Below, one piece after another: positions 21,666 to 33,145 of a DNA stretch of 64,000 nt; the stretch's first letter is position 1; the number at the start of each line of letters is the position of its first letter. The stretch comes from Ichthyophis bannanicus. Lineage: Eukaryota; Chordata; Amphibia; Gymnophiona; Ichthyophiidae. The position numbers and the translations under genes were made by a program. The notes under the pieces were generated by a model. That model saw nothing but the letters and a program-made list of their open reading frames with translations. It ran no database searches and had not been told where the DNA came from. The stretch lies in NCBI GenBank assembly GCA_033557465.1, contig CM066033.1:910744808-910808807 (forward strand), given 5' to 3'.

Positions 21666-22043
21666 TATTTCCAGGATCAAGCAGGTATATAGTCTTCACA
21701 TATGGGTGACTTTGGGTACCGACGGAGCCCGTGTGGGAAGCTCCCCAGCTACCAATAGGAAAGCCTTTGTGAGCACTCCATTGCGCCTGCGCTGCTGCCT
21801 TCCCGCTCTCCCAACTCCCTCTCCTCAGTTCTTCTTTTTCCATGGAGCCAACAGATCATTATCCTAACACCGCAGAAAAGAACTTCTAAAAACTTTTCCT
21901 TAACAGCTCTGCCTAACCACAGCAGTATCGCTCGATACTACTCCCTTCATCCCTTTACCTATTTTTTTCTTTAAAAACAAAAACAAAAAAATGTTATTTT
22001 TCCTCAAGGCCTCGTGCCCCATGGGCCTTCCCACCATCTTAAG

Positions 22044-23950
22044 ATGGAGAAACCCTCCAGCGTTTTCAAAAAATGCACCAAGTGCTCCAGCACCATCTCA
22101 GTTACTGACAAACATGACTGGTGTCTGAAGTCCCTTGGTCCCAACTATATTCCCTAGGACTGTTCCCTCTGCAAGCAAATGATGAAGAGGGGCCTGGGGA
22201 ACTCTTCCCTTCGGACTTGTTGTCATTGGCCTCTACTTCATTCAGAGCATCGTCCTGCTCCCATGGTTTGAAGCACTCCAAGGAGTCGAGGCCCTCAGAG
22301 AAGAAGACCAAGAAAACCATGTCTCCTCCTAAGCCTCCAAAAGATAAGTAAAAAACCTGAGACTCCTCTGAGAAACTGAAGGAAGCAAGAGAAAAGTCCA
22401 AGGACTCCTCGGGAAAGTCTCGGGAATCCAGAGAAAGGTCCCGTTCAACTTGCTGGGAATCGTCCAGGACTTCCTCTGAATCTGGCCATTGATCCAGGAT
22501 CCCCGGCAGGAGGACTTGTCCTCCAAAGCCTCGATGGGGATTTGGGAGGCACCCGAGGCCTCGGCCTCCAGAGAGCCCCCGATGCCTTGTTCTGGTATGG
22601 TGGCGCCCAGCCCCATTCTTTCATTGGACCAGATGCAGGCTACCCCCCTGGATCAGCATATGCTGTCATTGGAAAGGGCCATAGCAGCTCTTCTGGTGGC
22701 TTCAGTGCCATTAACACCAACAGTCCCAGGAGTGCAACTGGGAGCATCAACCTTGAGGACCCCATCCACTCCGGTGCAACAGGTGACATCAATCTGCCTT
22801 TGGCATCGATGCATTGAGGACTGAGGTATTGGCACCAGGTCCGGTGTCAACATCGAACATAGAACACCCCTGGTCTGCACAGTGATTAGCCCCTGAGAAC
22901 ATAGAGAGGCATCATTGCCACTCATATAGCAGTCGGCATCGGCGATACTCTCTGGCATCGGATCCAGACACGTCCAATTCCGATCATCAATCCCTTGATT
23001 CCGATGACCTCCAAGACATCGTCTCGGAACCCTTGCCCTTGTCGATTAGTATGTGCCATAAATCCCCTCCTGAAGACATGTCTTTTCAGGAGTTTATCCG
23101 AGACATGGAGGCTGGCCTTTCCATCCTGGCAGTGTCTGAACCGGAAGCAGAATCAAAAGCGGATGTGGGAGACCCCTCTAACAGTTTCTCCCATAAGTCA
23201 TCGATTGGACACCATGTATACTGTAGAGTGCCTGAACGCCCCTACTTCCAAAAGCCACATCTTCCACACCCCACTCTATGGTAGTGGAATTGGCAATGCA
23301 CTGTATAAAAAGTGGTAAAAATCATGCATCCATCCCTCTTTGCAAAGAATCGAGAAATCTCGATTTCTTTGCCCGTCACTTCTTCCAAGCATTGATGCTA
23401 TCCAGCAGGATACATTTATATATCCTTTATATGGGAATGTTTTTAAAGGAGATTAATAAAGACTGGGAAGGATTTCTCCCTTTTCTTCCAGAGGAGTCGT
23501 CCAGCTTTCCAGACTGTCTTGGCTCACAGCCAAAGTGTCTCTAAATTCAGGAATAGAACTGCTTTTGATGCCTTTGAGTCATCAAGCAGGGCTTCTTCTA
23601 TTGCCATAGGTGCAAGGCATCTGGCTTGACTCCAAGCTTCTGACTTGGAACAATGGGTCCAAGACAAGTTGGGTAACATCCCCTGCACTGGTGAAAACTT
23701 GTTTGGGAAGAATTGGTGGGAGAAGGCAGAAGAGCTAGAAACAGATGACAACACTTAAGAGGCTCTCCAGAAAGACTTCTGATCCTTCTAAAAAGAAGGT
23801 ACCTAACAAGAAGCCTTTCTACCCTAAAAAGAGGAGATTCTATCCTTCATATTCCCAGTCAGCCTATCAGGCCCCTCAAAAACAACAGAGCACTAACAGG
23901 CTAAAAAGCCCAGGCTAACCAAGCCACAACCAGCCACTCAGCCAACTGTG
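22044..23950 (+). pseudogene. DIRS-D gag
   Basis: The N-terminal Cys/His module reads VFKKCTKCSSTISVTDKHDW followed by CLKSLG and DCSLCKQM, with one of the usual Cys replaced by Ser. A Ser/Pro-rich linker runs to about 23040. The middle has DMSFQEFIRDMEAG (about 23070), MWETPLTVS and KSHIFHTPLYG. The C-terminal part has QWVQDKLGNIPCTGENLFGK (about 23655). Multiple frame changes are present. Confidence 0.7.
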
Positions 23951-23959
23951 GCTACACTT

Positions 23960-24234
23960 TTTTTATTTATTTATTTACATTCTCTTATATACCGCACTAT
24001 TCTGCATTAGTGCGGTTTACATTGAACAAACTGAAATTACATTGAACAGGGCATTATAACTTGGAGATAACTATTTTACAGGGAACATGGGCTATGGAGG
24101 GTTACGTGGCTTGCCCAAGACCACAAGGAGCACCTGTGGGACTAGAAACCCCAGTTCTTCCGGCCCAAGGTTGCTGTCCTCTAGTGGGATTTGAACCCCC
24201 GACCTTCCAGCCTGAAGTACCTTGCCCCTTACCT
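23960..24234 (-). mobile_element. CORE/MIR-like SINE with an L2-like 3' tail
   Basis: TACACTT flanks the insert on both sides (23953-23959 and 24235-24241). On the minus strand it begins with a tRNA-like part containing ggttcaaatccc (a B-box-like word), then a central cttgggcaagccacgtaacc, which is the conserved core of MIR/CORE SINEs. It ends gttcaatgtaaaccgcacta ... gcggtatataa ... aataaataaata. The end resembles the 3' end of the L2-like LINE at 5380, as expected if that LINE family's machinery moves it. No clear A box was found. Confidence 0.78.
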
Positions 24235-24369
24235 TACACTTAGTTTTTGACTCTTGCATAGGGTGCACAGTCAGCCTTCTCCTTCACATACCAGAGCCCA
24301 CCGCCATCCCAGGAAAACTCTCTCATTTTACTCAGCACTGGCATTCCATCACCACAGAGCAGTAGACTC

Positions 24370-26091
24370 AACATAATCCAGAGAGGTTGCCAACTAAACT
24401 TCCGAGAGCTTCCTCCTCACCACTTCAAGGGAGAGCTTCATTCCAAACCCCCCCTGGAAGCACTACTACTAAAACAAGAGATAAACATTCTCCTTTCCCA
24501 AGGAGCCATAGAACCAGTTCCAGCAAACCAATGGTTCCGCCTACTTCCTCATTCCAAAGAAGTCAGGAGGCCACAGGCCATTCTCGACCTCAGAGAGCTA
24601 AATAAATTCCTCATCAAAGAGAAATTCAAAATGATCTCTCTGGGAACCCTTCTTCCGTACCTACAGGACCAAGACTGGCTTTGTTCCCTAGACCTCAGAG
24701 GCCTACACTCACATCTTGATCCAGACCACAGACAGTATCTTCACTTCACCTGTCAGGGCACCCATTACCAATACAGGGTCCTTCCATTCGGTCTGGCATC
24801 TGCACCAAGGGTCTTCACAAAGTGCATGGTTGTCATAGCAGCTCATCTCCGGAGCAACAAAGTCTTTGTCTTCCTTTACTCAGATGGCTGGCTCATAGAG
24901 GCAGACTCTCCTGGAGAACTCTGCTCATCTCGACAAAAATCTCTTGCACTTCTACAGTACCTGGGCTTTGTGATAAACTTCCCAAAGTCTCAACTCACTC
25001 CAACAAAGATTGGTATTCATAGGAGCCGTTCTGGACACAACACAGTCCAGAGCCTTTCTCCCTACGGTACCGCATGAATAGGTTGGTGCAGCTAGCCACT
25101 CACATGCGTCAACAACAGACAGCTAGGGCTCGGTGCTGTCTTTCTCTCTTGGAACACATGGCCTCCACAGTACATGTAGTCCCCTTATGCAAGACTTCAC
25201 ATGCGTCAGTCTCAATGGACTCTCTCAATCCAGTGGACCCAGTCCACAGGGAGCCTCTGGGATGTCATCCAGATAACACCACCCATGGCTGAATCTCTCC
25301 TGTGGTGGTGTACCGCAACAAATCTTCTCATAGGGTCACCTTTTCGGACACCTCTGCCTCAGCATACGCTGACAACAGATGCCTTCAAGCACAATGGGGA
25401 GCACATCTGGATTCCATTTCCACACATGGCCTGTGGACACCCAGGAATCCATGCAGCAGATAAACCTCCTTGAGCTTTGAGCAGTCATGAATGCCCTCCA
25501 GGTTTTCCAGCACCATCTCTCAAACAGTCAGATCTTAGTCAGAACAGACAACCAGGTGGCTATGTTTTACATAAACAAATGGAGGGGGGGGCTCCCTTCC
25601 CCTTCCCTCCCCTATGTCAAGAAGCCTGTAAACTCTGGGAGTTTGCCATCCATCATCACATGCACCTTTGTGCAGTTTATATTCCAGGAGAATACAATCT
25701 CCTAGCAGACAAGCTGAGTCTGATCCTACAACCCCATGAATGGTCTTTAGATCCAACAGCAGAGGCAAAACTGTTCCACATCTGGGGAACACCAATGATA
25801 GATCTCTTTGCCACTCTGCAGAACACCCAACTTCCTCAGTTCTGCTCCAGAGTTCCATCCAAACTCAGCCTAACATCAGATGCTTTCATGATTCACTGGA
25901 GTCAGGGACTTCTCTATGCGGTTCCCCCCATTCACCTCATCTCGAAGGCCCTTCTCAAACTTCAAGCAGGCAAGGGTTCTATAATCTTCATAGCCTCTCG
26001 CTGGCAACGTCAACCCTGGTTTCCACTTCTACTTCATCTGACGCAAACTTCACCAATCCCACTGTGTTCCAGGACAGGTCTCCTATCTCAG
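24370..26091 (+). pseudogene. DIRS-D reverse transcriptase, RNase H and connection region
   Basis: RT: MISLGTLLPYLQDQDWLCSL with motif A Asp kept, QYRVLPFGLASAPRVFTKC, then FVFLYSDGWLIEA (about 24870), where the usual YLDD is YSDG, so it is inactive. RNase H: TDAFKHN-like block near 25377, VRTDNQVAMFYINK (about 25540) and YNLLADKLS (about 25695). The connection region MIDLFATLQNTQLPQFCSR, SQGLLYAVPPIHL and SIIFIASRWQRQPWFPLLL is open up to the CR1 insertion at 26092, into which it continues in frame. Confidence 0.74.
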
Positions 26092-26904
26092 CTTGAAGAA
26101 TGGTCTAGAATTTGGCAGCTGGGATTTAATGTTAAAAAATGTAAGGTCATGCATTTGGGCTACAGCAATCCAAGGGAGCAATATAGTATAGGGGGTGAAG
26201 TACTTTTGTCCACTAAAGAAGAGCGGGACCTAGGCGTGGTTGTGTCTGATGATCTTAAAGTAGCTAAACAGGTAGAAAAGGTGACGGCAAAAGCTAAAAG
26301 GATGCTTGGGTGCATACGGAGAGGAATGGCTAGCAGAAAAAAGGAGGTGATAATGCCTCTCTATAAGTCTTTGGTGCGACCTCATTTGGAGTATAGTGTG
26401 CAATTCTGGAGACCGCACCTTCAAAAGGATGTGAACAGGAAGGAGTCGGTGCAGAGGGTGGCTACTAAAATGATTAGTGGTCTTCATTATAAAGCATATG
26501 AGGACAGACTGAAGGATCTTAATATGTACACCTTAGAGGAAAGGCAGGATAGAGGTGATATGATTGAGCTGTTTAAATACCTCCGTGGCATAAATGTTCA
26601 GGGAGAGAGCCTCTTTCAATTGAAAGAAAGTTCTGCTACGAGGGGACATGGGATGAGGGTGAAGGGAGATAGATTCAGGAGTGATATGCGGAAATATTTC
26701 TTTACGGAAAGAGTAGTGGATCCGTGTAATAGTCTCCCAGTGGAGGTGGTAGAGATGAGGACAGTAACTGAATTCAAAAAAGCAAGGGACAAACACAGAG
26801 GATCTCTAAAGGTAAAAAGTGGACTGTTGTAGTTGTTGATATGGAAGGACAGACTAGATAGGCCATGTGGTCTTTTTCTGTCAACATATTTCTATGTTTC
26901 TATG
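26092..26904 (+). mobile_element. CR1-like LINE of a second subfamily, 3' part, inside DIRS-D
   Basis: Only the RT C-terminal region is present: LEEWSRIWQLGFNVKKCKVM, KEERDLGVVVSDDLK, RPHLEYSVQFW and KYFFTERVVD. It is open to a stop at 26830. The 3' end is tttctatgtttctatg, unlike the tatgttctta tail of the other copies, and the protein differs throughout. It is therefore a separate CR1 lineage. DIRS-D sequence (tctcctatctcag / acaacggagcac) resumes directly after it. Confidence 0.87.
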
Positions 26905-27990
26905 ACAACGGAGCACTTCTCTATCCCAATCTGCAGTCCCTTCAACTGACAGCATGGCTGCTGAGAGTGTAATCTTCCAGGACATGCTACTATCTACTGC
27001 AGTAAAACATATTCTTTCCTCCAGAAAGCTCTCTACCAGAAAGACCTATTCTTTCAAATGGCGTAGAAATGCTTCATGGTGCTCTCAAAATGGTCACAAT
27101 CCATTTGAAGCAACAACCCCTATGCTCCTTCAATATCTTTTGCATTTATCCTCTCTAGATCTTAAGACAAACTCAATGTGAGTGCACCTTAGTGCTATTT
27201 CAGCTTTCCATAAGTCTGTGGAAGACAGACCCATCTCCACAGCTCCTCTGGTAGCACGTTTTATGAGGGGTCTTCTCCTCACCAAACCACCCATACAACC
27301 ACCACCAGTGGCATGGGATCTCATTGTGGTACTAGCTCAGCTTCTCAAGCCGTCATTTGAGCCCTTAGTAACCATACAACTCCAATACGTATTCTGGAAT
27401 ATTTTATTCCTCATTGCCCTGACATTGGCCAGGTGCATCAGTGAGCTGCAGGCCTTAGTAGCTCAGGCTCCATATACACGTTTTCATCATGAGAAGGTCG
27501 TCTTTCGGACACACCCCCACTTTCTTCCTAAAGTAGTATCACCTTTCCATCTCAATCAGCCAGTAATCCTGCCGGTCTCGTGCTTCTCGTGCAGAAACCA
27601 CCCTACATACACTTGACTATAAGAGGGCTCTGGCCTTCTATCTCCAAAGGACAGAAGGCATTAGGAAATCCTCTCAGCTCTTTGTCTCCTTTGATCCTTC
27701 TCATCTGGGCCTTCCAGTGGCCAAAAGTACACTATCCAAATGGATAGTAGACTGTATTTCTTTTGCTTATGACAAAGCAGGTCTTTCCCTCATGGGACAC
27801 GTAAGTGCTCATAATGTCCAAGCAATGGCAACTTTTGTTGCCAATCTCCATTCAGTAGCTATTGACAAGATTTGCCAAGCTGTTACGTGATCCTCTGTCC
27901 ATACCTTCACAGTTCATTACTGCTTGGACAAGGACTCCCGCCAGGATGCAGCCTTTGGCCAGGCGGTCCTTCAGCATCTCTATGGAACAT
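26905..27990 (+). pseudogene. DIRS-D tyrosine recombinase
   Basis: Starts after the CR1 insert with a leader (PNLQSLQLTAWL) and the domain at about 27040 (KTYSFKWRRNASWC). It includes KTNSM, VALTLARCISELQAL (first Arg followed by Cys), SAHNVQAMATFVANLHS with Gln in place of the second Arg, and VHYCLDKDS with the Tyr. Stops at 27179-27181 and near 27888 break the frame. Confidence 0.74.
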
Positions 27991-28084
27991 AGAAACAACT
28001 CCTACCCCTTGCCCACTTCTTGCCAGATCTCCTTGTCTGACTTTCTGACCCTGTCCAACTCTTCAGAGATCTGGGAGCTAGGGA

Positions 28085-28190
28085 GTCCCATATTTGAAGA
28101 TTATATTCCTACTTGTTCCTGGACATAGCGTAGTTACCCACCTGTAACAGGTGATCTCTGGGAACAGCAGGAATTTAGTCTTCACAACCC
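28085..28190 (+). repeat. DIRS-D internal complementary region
   Basis: The segment runs cccatatttgaagattatat, cctacttgttcctgg, gtagttacccacctgtaaca, aatttagtcttcacaaccc. Its two halves complement the left and right ends of the element, as in DIRS-A and DIRS-B. The inverted right terminal repeat follows from about 28245. Confidence 0.72.
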
Positions 28191-28367
28191 ACCCTCCTCC
28201 CCTTGGAGTTGTAGGGTTATTTTTTGTTTTTTCTACTCCTTTTCTTCAGCTACAAACACAACTGAGGAGAGGGAGTTGGGAGAGCGGGAAGGCAGCAGCA
28301 GCGCAGGTGCAGTGGAGTGTTCCCAAAGGCTTTCCTATTGGTAGCTGGGGAGCATCCCATGTGGGCT

Positions 28368-30264
28368 CTGTCTCCCATTAGGTCATGACTATCTACATGA
28401 TGAGTAATTTTATTCTTTATGATGGTTTCTACCATTTTTCCAGGTACTGACGTCAGGCTTACCGGTCTGTAGTTTCCCGGATCACCCCTGGAACCCTTTT
28501 TAAAAATTGATGTTACATTGGCGATCCTCCAATCTTCAGGTATTAGAGATGATTTTAATGATAGTTCAAAGATTACTAATAGCAGGTCTGCAATCTCATA
28601 TTTCAGTTCTTTCAACACCCTTGGATGTATACCATCCGGCCCAGGTGATTTGCTACTCTTCAGTTTATCTAATAGTTGTAATATATCTTCCCGATGTATC
28701 GATATTTCCTTCAATTCTTCCGCACCTTTAAATACCACTTCAGTCATGGGTAACATCCCTACATCTTCCTCAGTAAAGACCGAAGCAAAGAATTCATTCA
28801 GTCTCTCAGCTATCACCTTGTCGCCTCTTAGTGCTCCTTTAACCCCTTTATCATCTAATGGACCAACTGACTCTCTCACAGGTTTTTTGCTACGAATGTA
28901 CTTGACAAGGTCTTTACTTCCCGTTTTTGCTTCCGCAGCAAGCTTCTTCTCAAATTCTCCCTTTGCCTGCCTTATCAATGCCTTGCATTTGACTTGCCAG
29001 TGCTTGTGCTGTTTCCTGGTTTTGTCGTTTGGCTCTTTTTTCCATTTCCTGAAAGATGCTTTTTTGGCAACAACAGCCTCTCTGACCTCACCTTTAAACC
29101 ATGCTGGCAGTTTTTTGGACTTCCACTTTTCTTAAATCGTGGAATACAGCTGGTCTGGGCTTCCAAGATAGTATTTTTCAACAACAGCCAAGCCTGATGT
29201 ACGTCTTTAACCTTTGCAACTGCTCCTTTTAGTTTTTTCTTAACTGTTTTCCTCATTTTATCATAGTCTCCCTTTCGAAAGTTAAAAGGTAGTACTGTGG
29301 ATTTCCTTACTATCCCTCCTCCACTAATTAAATCAAAGGCAATCATGCTATGATCACTATTGCCAAGTGGCCCCAACAACCTTATCTCTTGCACTAGATC
29401 TGGTGTTCCACTAAGGACTAGGTCTAATATGACTTCCCCTCTGGTCGGTTCATGAAGCAGCTGCTCCAAGAAGCAGTCATTGATTTCATCTAGGAACTTT
29501 ATCTCCCTAGCATGTCCTGACGTGACACTGACCCAGTCGATACCGGGGTAGTTGAAATCACCCATTATTATTACTGCGCTGTAACTTTTGTTAGCTTCCT
29601 TGATTTCTTTGAACATTTCATCATCCATTTGGTCATTCTGGCCAGGCGGTCGATAGTACACCCCCACTGCCATCGCCTTCCCCCTTTTACATGGAATTTC
29701 AATCCATATAGATTCTACAGCAATTTTGTTTCCTGCAAAACTTTAATCCTTTTTGACTCAATGCCCTCTCTAACATAGAGAGCAACCCCTCCACCAATTT
29801 GATCAGCTCTATCATTACGATATAGTTTGTACCCAGGTATCACAGTGTCCCACTGGTTGTCCTCCTTCCACCATGTCTCTGATATTCCAATCATATCTAA
29901 CCTTTCACTTAGTGCTATATATTCTAACTCTCCCATCTTATTTTTTAGACTTCTAGCATTTGCATACAAGCATTTTAGAGAATGTATTTTATTCATATTA
30001 ATTTGGCTTTTGTTAGACATGGGTAATTTGGGATCTTTAAGCTCTGTCTGCTCCATAGTTGAGGGCATTTGGGCTAGTTTACTCTTTTGTGGAACCTCTC
30101 TGCTTTTGGTAGTATCCTTCAAAGATACATTCTTCCGAACCATCCGCTCTTGGGCGACTGTCAGCTTTCCCCTAATATCTAGTTTAAAATCTGCTCTATC
30201 TCCTTTTTAAAGGTTAATGCCAGCAGCCTGGTTCCATCCCGGTTAAGGTGAAGCCCATCCCTTC
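28368..30264 (-). mobile_element. CR1-like LINE, inverted 5' half of a two-part insertion
   Basis: Read on the minus strand it starts at the end of ORF1 (aagggatgggcttcacctta, the DGLHL block), then carries the endonuclease (29715-30143 and 28975-29673: DQIGGGVALYVREG, GDFNYPGIDW, GNSDHSMIAFDL) and the RT up to QHVDSHDLMGD. It has no 3' end. Its left boundary shares a few bases (ctgtc) with the DIRS flank. It is joined head-on at about 30264 to a plus-strand piece of the same family. Confidence 0.88.
28975..30143 (-). pseudogene. CR1 endonuclease in the inverted half
   Basis: Two frames cover nearly all of the APE domain: SLKCLYANARSLKNKMGELE, ISETWWKEDNQW, DQIGGGVALYV (142 codons), then GVYYRPPGQNDQ, MGDFNYPGIDWVSV and LGNSDHSMIAFDLI (232 codons). 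The catalytic Asn, Glu, Asp and SDH positions are all present, making it the best CR1 endonuclease in the window. A stop or frameshift near 29700 separates the two frames. Confidence 0.82.
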
Positions 30265-32009
30265 GGAAGATGTAGGGATGTTACCCATGACTGAAGTGGT
30301 ATTTAAAGGTGCGGAAGAATTGATGGAAATATCGATACATCAGGAAGATGTATTACAACTATTAGATAAACTGAAGAGTAGCAAATCACCTGGGCCGGAT
30401 GTTATACATCCAAGGGTGTTGAAAGAATTGAAATGAGATTGCAGACCTGCTATTAGTAATCTGTGAACTTTCATTAAAATCATCTGTAATATCTGAAGAT
30501 TGGAGGATCACCAAGGTAACGCCAATTTTTAAAAAGGGTTCCAGGGATGATTCGGGAAACTACAGACTGGTCAGCCTCATGTCAGTACCGGGAAAAATGG
30601 TGGAAACCATCATAAAGAACAAAATTACTCAGCATGTAGATAATAATGGCCTAATGGGAGACAGCCAACATGGCTTTAGACAAGGAAGATCTTGTCTTAC
30701 TAATCTGTTATGTTTTCTTGAAGGTGTGAATAACCAGGTAGACAAAGGTGAGTTGGTTGATATAGTGTATCTGGACTTTCAGAAAGCCTTTGACGAGGTC
30801 CTTCATCCGAGACTTTTGGTAAAACTAAAGAGTCATGGGATAGGAGGCAGTGTACTATTGTCGATCAGGAACTGGTTAAAAGATAGAAAGCAGAGGGTAG
30901 GGCTAAATGGCCAATTTTCCCAATGGAGAAAGGTGAATAGTGGTGTACCCCAGGGATCTATGCTGGATCCGCTGCTTTTTGACATATTCATAAATGACCT
31001 GGAAAAGGGAATAATGAGTGAGGTTATCAAATTTGCAGATGACACAAAACTATTTAAAGTTGATAAAACCCAAGAGGATTGTGGAAAAGTGCAAGAGGAT
31101 CTTGATAAATTGGAAGACTGGGCAACAAAATGGCAGATGAAATTTAATGTGGACAAGTGCAAAGTTATGCACCTAGGAAAGAACAACCCAAACTATGGCT
31201 ACACGATGCAAGGTTCCACATTAGGAACCACCACCCAGGAAAAAGATTTAGGCGTCATTGTGGATAACATGTTAAAACACTTGGCCCAGTGTGCAGTGGC
31301 AGCCAAGAGAGCAAATAGAATGCTAGGTATCATAAGGAATGGAAAATAAAACAAAAGATATTATAATGCCTCTATATCATTCCATGGTGGGACTGCACCT
31401 TGAATATTGTGTGCAATTCTGGTCGCCATATCTTAAAAAGGATATAGCGTTATTAGAAAAGGTTCAGAGAAGAGCGACCAAAATGGTAAAGGGGATGGAA
31501 GGATACTCCTAAGAAGAAAGGCTAAAAAGGTTAGGGCTCTTTAACCTGGAAAAGAGACGGCTGAGGGGAGATATGATAGAAGTCTATAAATTAATGAACG
31601 GAGTGGAACGGGTAAACGTAGATCAATTATTTACATTATCAGAATATAGAAAGACTAGGGGACATGCAATGAAGCTACAGGGTAAGCTATTTAAGACTAA
31701 TAAAAGAAAATATTTTTTCACTCAACGTGTAATCAAACTCTAGAATTTGTTACCAGAGGATGTAGTAAAGGCTGTTAGTGTAGCTGGGTTTAAAAAAGGT
31801 TTGGACAAGTTCCTAGAGGAAAGGTCCATAAACCATTATTAAGAAGAGACCCAGGATATCAATGCTTGACCCAGTACAAGCATTGTGGAACTTGTGTCTT
31901 TTGGGGAAACTGCTAGGTACATATGACCTAGATTGGCCACTGTTGGAAACAGGATACTGGGCTTGCTGGACCTTGGTCTGACCCAGTATGGCATATCTTA
32001 TGTTCTTAT
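30265..32009 (+). mobile_element. CR1-like LINE, forward 3' half of the two-part insertion
   Basis: It starts within the RT at EDVGMLPMTE and runs to the 3' tail ggcatatcttatgttctta at about 32005. Motif A reads YLDFQKAFDEV, motif B GVPQGSMLDPLLF and motif C FADDTK, in a frame open from 30579 to 31349. A shift near 31340 and stops near 31510 and 31741 (tagaatttg) break it. About 400 bp at its start repeat sequence already present in the inverted half. DIRS-D right-end sequence resumes at about 32010. Confidence 0.88.
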
Positions 32010-32071
32010 CACCTATATGTGAGGACTGAATCCTGCTGTCCCTGGAGAAAACCTGATACAGGTAACTACGC

Positions 32072-32275
32072 TTTTTCAGCTACAAACTCAACTGAAGAGA
32101 GGGAGTTGGGAAGGCAGGCTCAGTGACGTGCTCCTGAAAGCTTTCCTATTGGACGCTGGGGTGTGTTCCCATGCGGGTTCCATTGGTATTGATATCACCA
32201 ATACGTGAAGACTAAATTCTTGCTTTTCCCAGAAATAACCTGTTACAGGTGAGTAACTATGTTTTTTTCATGCGA
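32072..32275 (+). repeat. Extra DIRS right-terminal fragment
   Basis: After the DIRS-D end, a second inverted terminal-repeat-like segment follows (tcagctacaaactcaactga, ctttcctattgg, gtgttcccatgcgggttcc) and ends with taacctgttacaggtgagta at about 32262. No coding part is attached, so it may be a remnant of another copy or a duplicated terminus. Confidence 0.6.
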
Positions 32276-32560
32276 TGTGCAATGAAACTCTGTTATTTGT
32301 TACTGGATGATTTAGTAAAAGCTGTTAGTGTAGCTGGTTTAAAAAAGGTTTGGAGAAGTTCCTGAAGGAAAGGTTCATAAACCACTGTTAAAGAGGACAC
32401 AGGAAATCCACTGCTTACCCTGGGACAAGCATTTTGGAACCTATGTACTTTTTTGGGAACCTGGCAGGTACGTGTGACCTGGGTTGGCCACTGTTGGAAG
32501 TAGGACACTGGGCTTGATGGACCTTGGTCTGACCCAGTATTGTATTTTTATGTTCTCATA
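32276..32560 (+). mobile_element. CR1-like LINE 3' end fragment
   Basis: It covers the last codons of ORF2 (LVKAVSVAGLKKVW-like, frame decayed) and the 3' UTR: gacaagcattttggaacct, cctgggttggccactgttgg and gggcttgatggaccttggtc, ending attgtatttttatgttctca. More diverged than the other copies, so older. Confidence 0.8.
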
Positions 32561-33145
32561 GAAATTTGGATTAGTAAATAACTTTACATATGTGACATTA
32601 TTACTTTGCACCAGCACCTCTTCATGAATATCTTGGGTGAATAGTTTTAGACATCTGAATGCATATGTGTGTATTATGGTACCAGAAGAGGGCCCCAGAT
32701 TGATGTGCTTGTCCTACTAAGTAATGACAACAAAGTTTTAACCAAAGTCGCATTTTATTATAGTTTAAAAAGTTCAACATCTGACACGGGTAACTTTAAT
32801 ATCAAATTGTTAAACAAAGGGAAATTTGTTTAGCTGTTTATGCTGTAATAGTAATACAATTAATGAAAATGTGAAACTTTTGATGAATTGCATCGGTGTA
32901 CTACAGTGTTTATGTGAAAGGATAAAGCAGGGCTTCCCATATCAGCTCTAGTAACCCTAGAGCCTAAGGGGTATGTTTACTAAAACCCCGGTAATGTGTG
33001 GGCTGCGCTAGTGTGCGGGTGCCATATAAGGAGTGGGCGTTTCTTTCTGAAAAAGCAAAACCGGGATTTAAATATGTGCTAAGGTGCGTGGCGCCCATGT
33101 GTGCCCTGCACATTAGCGCATGAGAAAGCTGCGCGGGAGGCTTAA
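32561..33145. other. No gene seen; AT-rich then GC-richer sequence
   Basis: 32561-32940 is AT-rich and shows no coding signal. From about 32960 a motif gtatgtttactaaaa begins, which is also found at about 37896 (catgtttactaaaa), suggesting a dispersed repeat. Confidence 0.4.

Larger units (their letters stand above)
21666..32071 (+). mobile_element. DIRS-D, with three later insertions
   Basis: The left terminal repeat starts at about 21668 (ccaggatcaagcagg) and is matched by an inverted right copy at about 28245-28367 plus 32010-32071 (gtagctggggagc, ctttcctattgg). Between them lie gag, RT, RNase H, YR and the internal complementary region (28085-28190). Three elements entered later: a SINE (23960-24234), a CR1 of a second type (26092-26904) and a two-part CR1 (28368-32009) inside the right terminal repeat. 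It is the longest DIRS here with both ends traceable. Confidence 0.8.
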
